A DNA stretch of 5,042 bases, taken from positions 1 through 5,042 of the forward strand of contig JAKADW010000174.1 of assembly GCA_021820165.1 (NCBI GenBank). The letters are read 5' to 3'. This document shows, piece by piece, positions 1-5,042 of this stretch (positions within the stretch are counted from its first letter, which is position 1; the number at the start of each line of letters is the position of its first letter). A program made the position numbers and the translations under genes. Origin of the DNA: Bacillota bacterium (GTDB lineage Bacteria > Bacillota_E > Sulfobacillia > Sulfobacillales > Sulfobacillaceae). The notes under the pieces are model-generated. The model was given only the letters and a program-made list of their open reading frames with translations. It was not told the DNA's origin and did no database searches.

Positions 1-54
1 AGCAAAGAATATCTTTACAGCGGCGCTCTCAGTCCGTTTACCGAATAGCTTCAT
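1..54 (-). CDS. Fifth operon gene, N-terminus only (cut by window edge)
   Basis: Only the first 18 codons are present, reading MKLFGKRTESAAVKIFFA before the left edge. The start is well supported: an AGGAGG Shine-Dalgarno lies at 67-62, 7 nt before the ATG at 54-52, and the ATG overlaps the TGA stop of the upstream nucleotidyltransferase gene as ATGA. This 4-nt overlap points to translational coupling and membership of the same operon. The fragment has several basic residues and a hydrophobic end, which is too little to assign a family; a membrane protein is possible but not shown. Function unknown. Confidence 0.65.
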   Translation of the reverse strand, partial: MKLFGKRTESAAVKIFFA

Positions 55-788
55 CGATTAACCTCCTCGGGCAATTCATACCAGGTGACCTTCCGTCCGA
101 TTTTATCGCGCATGCGAAATCTCACCGTCTTGGGACAGGTTGTCATCAATGCGCGAAGGCTATCGATGCGCGCGTGAACCACATTCTCTTCGCCCGCAGA
201 AAGATACTCGCTCGTATGATTCCGGACTTTCTCCAAGGTGTCCCATGATGTTGTGTAAAGACCCCAGTCTGCCCCTAAAATACGCGCCAATGTGTCCTGA
301 TGAATCCCGGACTGCACATTTCCCAGTGGCCAATCGAGCAACATCGTTACGATGTCCCTGACATCCTTCTCATTTAATTGCACAATTTGCAGCTTCGTGA
401 GCAAAAGTTGCGTCGGCGTAATGGTATAGGGCATCTGCTCAGAATCGATCAGTAGATCCAACTTATGACATTGCTCAAATACCCCGACGAACACATCAAC
501 CTGCAGGTCTGGATTGTCCGTGTCCGTGAACAGAAGACGCGTTTCCCCATGCAAGGCGTTAAAGCGCTTATCCGCTTCGAAGCCGACGGCCGCAAGGACA
601 GGAGAGAGTTTTCCCCCGTCTTTGCGGCGCACCACGCAATCAATATCCTTATACCGTCGTCGCAACACCGGATGACTCCGGGCCGAAGGCGCTAGCAAGT
701 AAAGAGCCACACCGCCTAAAAGCCGGACATGCAGTCCCTTTTCTTCTGCCATCGTCACAATGCGCTTCGCACGCGCCGCAAGATCCAT
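51..788 (-). CDS. Nucleotidyltransferase-fold protein, AbiEii-like motifs, function unknown
   Basis: A 245-residue protein. The start is the ATG at 788-786 because AGGAGG at 804-799 lies 10 nt before it; the frame stays open 40 codons further upstream, but that part overlaps the permease gene and has no reason to be coding. Visible motifs of the polymerase-beta/MNT nucleotidyltransferase fold are GGVA at residues 25-28, the metal-binding pair KDID at 47-50 (D48, D50), a third acidic residue in QVDVF at 96-100 (D98), and a helix with TKLQ (K132) followed by NEKDVRDI at 139-146, which resembles motif IV of AbiEii-type proteins. A second conserved-looking patch is ADWGLY at 173-178. From memory, similar stand-alone proteins with the same motif string occur in Chloroflexi and Actinobacteria without an assigned function. 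It sits 25 nt after the permease gene and overlaps the next gene by 4 nt. The fold is likely; substrate, and whether it acts on tRNA, protein or a small molecule, cannot be told. Confidence 0.8.
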   Translation of the reverse strand: MDLAARAKRIVTMAEEKGLHVRLLGGVALYLLAPSARSHPVLRRRYKDIDCVVRRKDGGKLSPVLAAVGFEADKRFNALHGETRLLFTDTDNPDLQVDVFVGVFEQCHKLDLLIDSEQMPYTITPTQLLLTKLQIVQLNEKDVRDIVTMLLDWPLGNVQSGIHQDTLARILGADWGLYTTSWDTLEKVRNHTSEYLSAGEENVVHARIDSLRALMTTCPKTVRFRMRDKIGRKVTWYELPEEVNR

Positions 789-798
789 TGTCTTCCCC

Positions 799-804
799 CC
801 TCCT
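799..804 (-). promoter_or_regulatory. Shine-Dalgarno of the nucleotidyltransferase gene
   Basis: AGGAGG followed by a G-rich run, 10 nt before the ATG at 788. It decides the start of this gene, since the same reading frame is open further upstream to 908 inside the permease gene and has no comparable site there. Confidence 0.75.
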
Positions 805-813
805 GGTCTGCCC

Positions 814-2394
814 TTATTCCGGCGGAATCGCCTTAAACGACACGGCCAGGTCGAACCCTTCCCGTTTACGAATGGAGGAGATAATCCAATAGTAGAAAAT
901 CGCTGCAATGGGTACGAAGAAAGGTTCCAGCATCGGGAGCGGTTTCTTGCTCAACCCGAAATATGGTGTGGTAAGAGCAATCCATAGCACCGCCGCCCAA
1001 ATAATCAGACCAATAATCCCCGCAAGGGTGAGTACTGGAACCCCCAAGAATTTCCGTTGGACCATCTGTGACGCCTCGTCAAACAGATCCCGGCGCCGGT
1101 ACGGGAAGACAATCGCGCTGATACTTACCACAATAAAAGCCGCCGCCATAACCGCAATAATGTTAATCAAGAACTCCGATAGCCCCATAAACACGTTGGC
1201 TACATTAATCAATTCCACCACAATGCCAATCACAATGGTCGCCTTCACCGGGGTATGAAAGCGCTCCGATACTTCAGCTAGGGATTCCGGCATCAACCGG
1301 TCAAAGGCCCATGCAAAGAGATTCCGGGTTCCGAGCATAAATCCCGTCGGTGTCCACCAGAATATGGCCAAGATAAAGCTTAGGCCAATGTAATCGCGCA
1401 AGATGGTAGGCATGGAAAAAAATCGAGCCAAAGCCGGAAGAACGTAGGGAACATTGCTTGGTAGTTTAGATGGATCATTAAAGCCAACATAGGCTAAGGC
1501 ATTATAAAGATCGTAGCCGGTCGAGTGAAACACCAAGAGCGTTCCCGCGGTATAGAGGATAGCCGATACCAAGAGCCCGCCCATAATCGAAGTCACCGCA
1601 GTCTTGCGAACGTTCTTGACTTCGCCCGCAAAGTACCCGGTCCATTGGAAGCCCGTATACACCTGAAACGCGTAAATCATTGCAAATATCGTCATCATCC
1701 AATTAATGCCCGAGGTTTGACTCGCTCCCATCTGATGGGCCAAAGCGATTAAGCTCGCGGCATTGTGACCGGTAATATTGGCCAGTCGGCGCTGAAAGAC
1801 CCCTGACGGAGTAATCATCATCCCCACTAACCATACGCCCATGCCGATCCACACCAGCCAGAACATCCAGCGCATATAGCGCGCCACCCGGCGGACACCG
1901 GTAATCATTAACAAGGTAAAAAGCAGCGTAAGGACCGTCGCGATGCCGAATTCCCAGCCTGGTTGTGAAATCTTTGTGATTACAGCGGAAGGAAGTCCCC
2001 ATAAATAGAACACCGCAGGCCCAAAATAACTAATCATCGTCGTAAAGTTAAATGAGATCCAGGTCAGAAAGACAAATGTCAGCGCGGTATTGGTGACGAA
2101 CCCCACTCCGGGACTTAAGGTCCGGCTCACCCACACATAGTCTCCGCCCGATCGCGGCATGAGGTTCGTAAAGTAAAGGTATACGGTGCCAAACGCCACC
2201 ATAAGAATCGCCGCTAAAACAAACGATATTGCCACGTTGGCGCCGCTAAACACGGCTGGCGAAAATCCCAACGCTTCAGATATACCCACCGGAATGAGAA
2301 CTGCGGAAAACACTAAGTTGAAGGCATCAAAAGGTGATAGTTCCCGCACAAGACCTGTCGCTTTTCGCACAAAGAGCTCCTTGGACTGTGCCAT
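814..2394 (-). CDS. APC-superfamily amino acid/amine permease
   Basis: A 526-residue integral membrane protein, predicted to import an amino acid, amine or related nitrogen compound by proton- or cation-coupled symport. By eye there are about 12 hydrophobic segments, near residues 23-48, 52-77, 97-130, 146-165, 174-195, 229-258, 266-290, 333-353, 384-403, 406-430, 452-474 and 488-507. The family signature MPRSGGDYVWVSR lies at 79-91 between segments 2 and 3, and WTGYFAGEVKNVRK at 251-264 is the typical end of segment 6. The loop RNLFAWAFDRLMPESL at 357-372 is also typical. Length is usual for the family. The ATG is preceded by two stacked Shine-Dalgarno-like sites, AAAGGAG at 2411-2405 (10 nt away) and AAGGAG at 2401-2396 (too close). 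The gene follows the BtpA-family gene by 31 nt in the same operon. Substrate specificity cannot be read from the sequence. Confidence 0.93.
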   Translation of the reverse strand: MAQSKELFVRKATGLVRELSPFDAFNLVFSAVLIPVGISEALGFSPAVFSGANVAISFVLAAILMVAFGTVYLYFTNLMPRSGGDYVWVSRTLSPGVGFVTNTALTFVFLTWISFNFTTMISYFGPAVFYLWGLPSAVITKISQPGWEFGIATVLTLLFTLLMITGVRRVARYMRWMFWLVWIGMGVWLVGMMITPSGVFQRRLANITGHNAASLIALAHQMGASQTSGINWMMTIFAMIYAFQVYTGFQWTGYFAGEVKNVRKTAVTSIMGGLLVSAILYTAGTLLVFHSTGYDLYNALAYVGFNDPSKLPSNVPYVLPALARFFSMPTILRDYIGLSFILAIFWWTPTGFMLGTRNLFAWAFDRLMPESLAEVSERFHTPVKATIVIGIVVELINVANVFMGLSEFLINIIAVMAAAFIVVSISAIVFPYRRRDLFDEASQMVQRKFLGVPVLTLAGIIGLIIWAAVLWIALTTPYFGLSKKPLPMLEPFFVPIAAIFYYWIISSIRKREGFDLAVSFKAIPPE

Positions 2395-2425
2395 ACTCCT
2401 TATTCTCCTTTCATGAGAGCGCTCA

Positions 2426-3247
2426 CTACGTGGCCCATTGCACCCGAAATTCCTTCACCACTCTCATAAACTCGACGGCTCGTTGGGGATCGACGGCATT
2501 AAAGGTCCGCCCATCATATTTCAAGGCGGTCCCGACAATGGCACCATCCGCCACAGCCAGATACTTTTGCACGTTGTCTCGCCGCACGCCGGTATTCACG
2601 AATACGGGAGTGCCCTCAACGCTGTTCACCACCTCGTGCAGCTCACTCTCCTCGACCACACTCCCTGTCATGGGCCCAGACACGCAAATGGCATCGGGTA
2701 AACTGGAAAAGGCCACCGACCGGGCAATCTCCGCGACGGTTCGGCGCCCCATGGGTGACGCAAACTCAGCTGACACGTTAAATAAGAGGCGCACCCGGTC
2801 ATTGTCCCCAAGTTGGGCCCGCAAACGGACCGCCTCGGCAGCCCGGCTCTGCCAGATTCCCATGTCACTTTCGTAGAGCCCAGTAAAAACCTCCCGAACA
2901 AATTGGGCCCCAACAGCATGGGCCAATGCCACCGCCGATACGGGATCCCATAAAATATCGACCCCGTAGGGAATCGACACCTCACTACGCAAGCGGCCAA
3001 TCACGTAAGCCATGCTCGCAAGGGTGGTCGCTTCTGCATGTAATTGGTACGGTCGATCATTCTCATTACAAAACATGACGGCGTCCACCCTGGCCTCTTG
3101 TAATGCTTCCAGATCACGGCGAACCCCGTCCACTAGGCTATCGGCACCCCGCGACGTATCATAGAGTGGCGCTCCCGGCAGCGCCGGCAGGTGCACCATC
3201 GCGATAATAGGCTTCACGGTGTCAAATGTCTTCCTCATCCAACTCAA
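2426..3247 (-). CDS. BtpA/SgcQ-family TIM-barrel protein
   Basis: A 273-residue soluble protein of the BtpA family (cyanobacterial BtpA, E. coli SgcQ), which folds as a TIM barrel and is suspected to act on a phosphorylated metabolite; no reaction is firmly established for the family. Motifs seen: MVHLPALPGAP at residues 17-27, VDAVMFCNENDRPY at 54-67, GVDILWDP at 95-102, FVREVFTGLYESDMG at 116-130, FNVSAEFASPMG at 156-167, ICVSGPMTG at 187-195, VFVNTGV at 215-221 and the C-terminal phosphate-site-like ADGAIVGTALKYDG at 233-246. The start is TTG at 3247, which overlaps the repressor stop as TTGA; AAGGAG at 3265-3260 is 12 nt before it. An ATG three codons in (3238) is possible, but its spacing of 21 nt is poor. 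The protein is full length for the family. Its placement between a DeoR regulator and a permease suggests it is the catabolic enzyme of the operon. Confidence 0.93.
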   Translation of the reverse strand: MSWMRKTFDTVKPIIAMVHLPALPGAPLYDTSRGADSLVDGVRRDLEALQEARVDAVMFCNENDRPYQLHAEATTLASMAYVIGRLRSEVSIPYGVDILWDPVSAVALAHAVGAQFVREVFTGLYESDMGIWQSRAAEAVRLRAQLGDNDRVRLLFNVSAEFASPMGRRTVAEIARSVAFSSLPDAICVSGPMTGSVVEESELHEVVNSVEGTPVFVNTGVRRDNVQKYLAVADGAIVGTALKYDGRTFNAVDPQRAVEFMRVVKEFRVQWAT

Positions 3248-4032
3248 GGGGAACCCCAGCTCCTTTCATCTTCGGAGATATGTGCGACCGATAGAGAAAC
3301 GGTTGCTCCTACCTCCTCTTGCGTCCGCGTACTAAGACGCTCGTCGGTCATAATCTGGTCAATATCGCGCAATTCGGCAATGGACATCAACGCAGTTTTC
3401 CCATATTTCGCAGAATCCACTAAAGCCACAACTTGATTGGAGGCTTTCATAAAGGCTTGCTTGATTTCCACGTCCTCAATGGAGTAATCCATCAACCCCT
3501 CGTCCAATGACCATCCGGCAGCCGCTAAAAAGAAAGTGTCATAATGGAAGCGTCCGATGATTTCCCGGGTAAGAGGACCCACCACGCCCATTTCCCGTGG
3601 TCGAATGCGCCCGCCAACCAGGTACACAGTCGGCCGGCTAGGAGCTAACAATTCCGCGATGGGCACCGATGCGGTAAATACCATGAGGTCCGATCGCATT
3701 TGAAGCAATCGTGCTAATTCCAGTGTGGTTGTGCCCACATCCAAGGCAATTACTTGTCCTTCTTCGATCGCCTCAAAGGCTAAACGGGCAATGGCGCGTT
3801 TTTCTTGGAAATTGTCGGCGCTCCGCTCTGTCCATGCAGGTTCAACGCCTAGTGGCGCGTTCGCAGTGGCACCGCCCCGGAGGCGCTGCACCAATCCCCG
3901 CTTCTCCAACGAGGACAAATCACGCCGAATAGTCGCAGCCGATACTCCCAGCCGCTCGGTGAGTTCGACCACCGACATTTCAGGTTCCGTTTTGAGCAAT
4001 TCCAGCAGAATTTCGTGTCTCTTATTGAGCAA
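3244..4032 (-). CDS. DeoR-family transcriptional repressor
   Basis: A 262-residue regulator with the two usual DeoR parts. The N-terminal winged helix-turn-helix spans about residues 5-55, with recognition helix SAATIRRDL at 31-39 and the hallmark LVQRLRGGA at 47-55. The C-terminal effector domain has DVGTTT at 98-103, YLVGGRIRPREMGVVGP at 137-153, EIKQAFMKAS at 189-198 (K191) and VDSAKYGKTA at 205-214, the sugar-phosphate-sensing pocket of the family. Where many members carry TNS plus a hydrophobic run, this one has TASVPIAELL at 120-129. The start is a TTG at 4032: an in-frame stop lies at 4041-4039 and no ATG is available. Upstream there is only a weak Shine-Dalgarno candidate (GGATG), so translation may be inefficient. 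It is the first gene of the operon and probably controls it and itself by binding in 4033-4140; the effector is unknown but is likely a phosphorylated metabolite. Confidence 0.93.
   Translation of the reverse strand: MLNKRHEILLELLKTEPEMSVVELTERLGVSAATIRRDLSSLEKRGLVQRLRGGATANAPLGVEPAWTERSADNFQEKRAIARLAFEAIEEGQVIALDVGTTTLELARLLQMRSDLMVFTASVPIAELLAPSRPTVYLVGGRIRPREMGVVGPLTREIIGRFHYDTFFLAAAGWSLDEGLMDYSIEDVEIKQAFMKASNQVVALVDSAKYGKTALMSIAELRDIDQIMTDERLSTRTQEEVGATVSLSVAHISEDERSWGSP
3260..3265 (-). promoter_or_regulatory. Internal Shine-Dalgarno for the BtpA-family gene
   Basis: AAGGAG (within GAAAGGAG) lies inside the last codons of the repressor gene, 12 nt before the TTG at 3247 and 21 nt before the ATG at 3238. 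The spacing favours the TTG, which also shares bases with the repressor's TGA stop, a layout typical of translational coupling. Confidence 0.65.
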
Positions 4033-4075
4033 TATGCGTCACATCCAATCATAAACTGGTCACGTTACAATCATT

Positions 4076-4104
4076 AATATACTTTTACAAAATCCGTTAT
4101 GCAA
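4076..4104 (-). promoter_or_regulatory. Candidate sigma70-type promoter of the deoR-btpA-permease operon
   Basis: On the minus strand, a -35-like TTGCAT (4104-4099) is followed after 17 bp by a -10-like TATATT (4081-4076). The -10 differs from consensus at one position; the -35 is weak (about 3 of 6). Transcription would begin near 4069, giving a leader of roughly 37 nt to the TTG start at 4032. The surrounding AT richness contrasts with the flanking coding DNA. The weak -35 could mean that an activator is needed or that expression is low; this is inference. Confidence 0.5.
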
Positions 4105-4112
4105 TACTTTTC

Positions 4113-4137
4113 TGATAACTATTTAAATAAGTTTTCA
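4113..4137. promoter_or_regulatory. 25-bp imperfect palindrome, candidate operator
   Basis: The arms TGATAACT (4113-4120) and AGTTTTCA (4130-4137) are inverted copies matching at 7 of 8 positions, around a 9-bp centre that contains ATTTAAAT. It ends 8 bp upstream of the proposed -35 hexamer. The dyad symmetry and AT-rich centre suit a dimeric regulator site; the DeoR protein encoded next door is the obvious candidate ligand. With no T-run and a very AT-rich stem it is unlikely to be a terminator. Confidence 0.45.
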
Positions 4138-4140
4138 ACA

Positions 4141-4418
4141 GACATCTTGGATTTGGGGTTAGACATTGTCCCAACGCATGAATCGCAGGACTCCATGTGA
4201 GACGCCCCGTAAAAAGTCAAGCCCTGATGGCTCTTGATCATTTTTGGTGCAGGAAAGATGGGCTGACGTGAGCTCGTCCGGAGATGGCCGGCGCCCCTGT
4301 CTTACCTACGGGCAGACCATGCCCGCGAGCGAGGTGATGCATTCATGGCCCTAAATCCTTCTCGATAAAAGTGCCCCGGTCTACTTCGTCGCGCCCACGT
4401 CGTTTTTGGGTAGTGGGA
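4141..4418. other. Intergenic stretch without a recognisable gene
   Basis: Apart from the hairpin at 4211-4245, nothing convincing is seen between the control region of the repressor and the GH15 remnant. Short open frames on both strands lack Shine-Dalgarno sites and recognisable motifs. No tRNA, insertion-sequence end or clear repeat was found by eye. Confidence 0.5.
4211..4245. terminator. Bidirectional terminator-like hairpin
   Basis: A stem is formed by TCAAGCC (4217-4223) and GGCTCTTGA (4229-4237), with loop CTGAT and a 2-nt bulge. It is flanked by AAAAA (4211-4215) and TTTTT (4241-4245), so each strand has a U-run after the hairpin. The stem is short (3 plus 4 pairs), so strength is modest. 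On the minus strand it would stop transcription entering the deoR promoter region from the right; on the plus strand no gene ends here, so the main role, if any, is insulation or termination of a lost gene. Confidence 0.45.
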
Positions 4419-4716
4419 AGCTTTCAGCCCACTATTGATTCCGAAGATATCGGCCTGACAATTGAGGCGAACCTTCCGTTGGGGCCAATATCCGACTATG
4501 GCTTCCTCCTTGACGGACACACATCGATGCGGAATATCCCATCGCAAATTTGAGCCTAGCCGAAACTCATTGGTGGCTTTGGCTCCGGATAAATATTTGG
4601 GTAAGCTCCGCAAGAACGACAAGGTTGTTGCCGCGGTTATTGCGCACGCTTGGTGGTGGTTCGCCCTCGCCACCACGCGGTGCAATAACGTCACGCCCGC
4701 CTCTCGACGGTATATG
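4419..4716 (+). pseudogene. Decayed N-terminal remnant of a GH15 (glucoamylase/trehalase-like) gene
   Basis: Three pieces read in successive plus-strand frames resemble the N-terminus of GH15 family proteins. The frame through 4488 gives PLGPISDYGFLLDGHTS (to 4526), matching the family start of type IxDYGFLSDxHT. After a stop and frame change, HWWLWLRIN (4568-4594) recalls the next block, DWLCLPRFD. A third frame gives WWFALATTRCNNVTPASRRYM (4654-4716), like the FxLAPT...VPxxRRYxPGT block. Order and approximate spacing fit; the 5' limit is arbitrary and nothing after 4716 is recognisable. An intact GH15 protein has several hundred residues, so most of the gene is missing. The assignment rests on remembered family motifs and several assumed frameshifts. 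The alternative is coincidental similarity in non-coding DNA. Confidence 0.45.
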
Positions 4717-5042
4717 GCATTCCAATCCACATCCAAAGGCTCGATGAGTAGGGCATGATCTCATGGATCAAGTAACGCAGTTGTCGTCGGCTCCCCGGAT
4801 CGTGACTCTGTTATAAAACACAATACGCCCTGCCACATGCAGGGATACAAGCCGTACAGGGTGAGGGATGGACACCGTTCGCTTCTGAGCCAGTGAGGAC
4901 TTTTTGCCGAGCTTAGTCTCTGTCACGCCGCGCACTTTCGCGTACCTATGGAACCTGAATCCTAAACTTACTTTCCATAACGGCGATCAATCTCCAGCAG
5001 GGGGAAATGGTCGCCCGTACATGACATTGTGCTGGGGCTCTT
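4717..5042. other. Right-hand region with no identifiable gene
   Basis: Only short open stretches occur. On the plus strand a frame is open from 4889 to the window end (51 codons, including FHNGDQSPAGGNGRPYM), with a possible TTG start at 4904 and a weak GAGG before it. On the minus strand 4986-4768 is open for 73 codons without an ATG (contains VRGVTETKLGKKSSLAQK). A 6-bp hairpin, CCCTGC/GCAGGG at 4828-4844, has no T-run. None of these could be matched to a family; the region may be further decayed DNA or the edge of a gene beyond the window. Confidence 0.4.

Noticed and set aside
789..908. 40-residue N-terminal extension of the nucleotidyltransferase frame
   Set aside because: It overlaps the 3' end of the permease gene, is rich in Arg and Gly as expected for out-of-frame reading, and the strong Shine-Dalgarno at 804-799 points to the ATG at 788.
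2400..2414. Four-codon open frame (MKGE) just before the permease start, a possible leader peptide
   Set aside because: Its codons coincide with the Shine-Dalgarno sequence AAAGGAGAA itself, it has no ribosome site of its own, and such short frames arise by chance.
2417..2424. GAGCGCTC palindrome between the BtpA-family gene and the permease gene
   Set aside because: Only 8 bp, with no loop or T-run; too short to support as terminator or operator.
4060..4069. GTCACGTTAC imperfect palindrome in the repressor leader
   Set aside because: It is only 10 bp with a central-arm mismatch; the nearby TTGTAA repeats and the 25-bp dyad are better operator candidates.
4302..4736. 144-codon minus-strand open frame
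   Set aside because: It has no Shine-Dalgarno, no recognisable motif and irregular composition, and it lies antisense to the GH15-like fragments; it is probably a chance open frame.
4828..4844. CCCTGC/GCAGGG hairpin
   Set aside because: The stem has only 6 pairs and no following T-run, and no adjacent gene needs a terminator or attenuator here.

Overview
The window holds the left-reading part of one tightly packed operon on the minus strand (about 4032 down to 1, running off the left edge), its promoter region, and about 0.9 kb of apparently decayed DNA on the right. The Shine-Dalgarno sequences are strong and of Gram-positive style, two genes start with TTG, and base composition is moderate. 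The proteins resemble those of acidophilic or soil Firmicutes, Chloroflexi and Actinobacteria; a Sulfobacillus-like firmicute is a reasonable guess, but this rests on impression, not on a search.

Operon, in order of transcription: a DeoR-family repressor (4032-3244); a BtpA/SgcQ-family TIM-barrel protein (3247-2426, overlapping the repressor stop by 4 nt); a 526-residue APC-superfamily permease (2394-814); a nucleotidyltransferase-fold protein (788-51); and the first 18 codons of a fifth gene (54-1, overlapping the previous stop as ATGA). Gaps are -4, 31, 25 and -4 nt, so all five are probably co-transcribed and two pairs are probably translationally coupled. The regulator, enzyme-like barrel and permease together look like a substrate-induced uptake and catabolic module. 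The substrate is unknown. The permease type favours an amino acid, amine or other nitrogen compound, while DeoR regulators usually sense phosphorylated sugars or related metabolites.

Upstream of the repressor (4033-4140) is an AT-rich control region with a sigma70-type promoter candidate, two direct TTGTAA copies exactly 20 bp apart around the -10, and a 25-bp imperfect palindrome just upstream of the -35. A bidirectional terminator-like hairpin at 4211-4245 separates this from the right-hand part.

From about 4250 to the end no intact gene is supported. Pieces of the N-terminus of a GH15 family (glucoamylase/trehalase-like) protein can be read on the plus strand across three successive frames (about 4419-4716), indicating a broken gene remnant. 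The last 320 bases contain only short open stretches that I could not identify.
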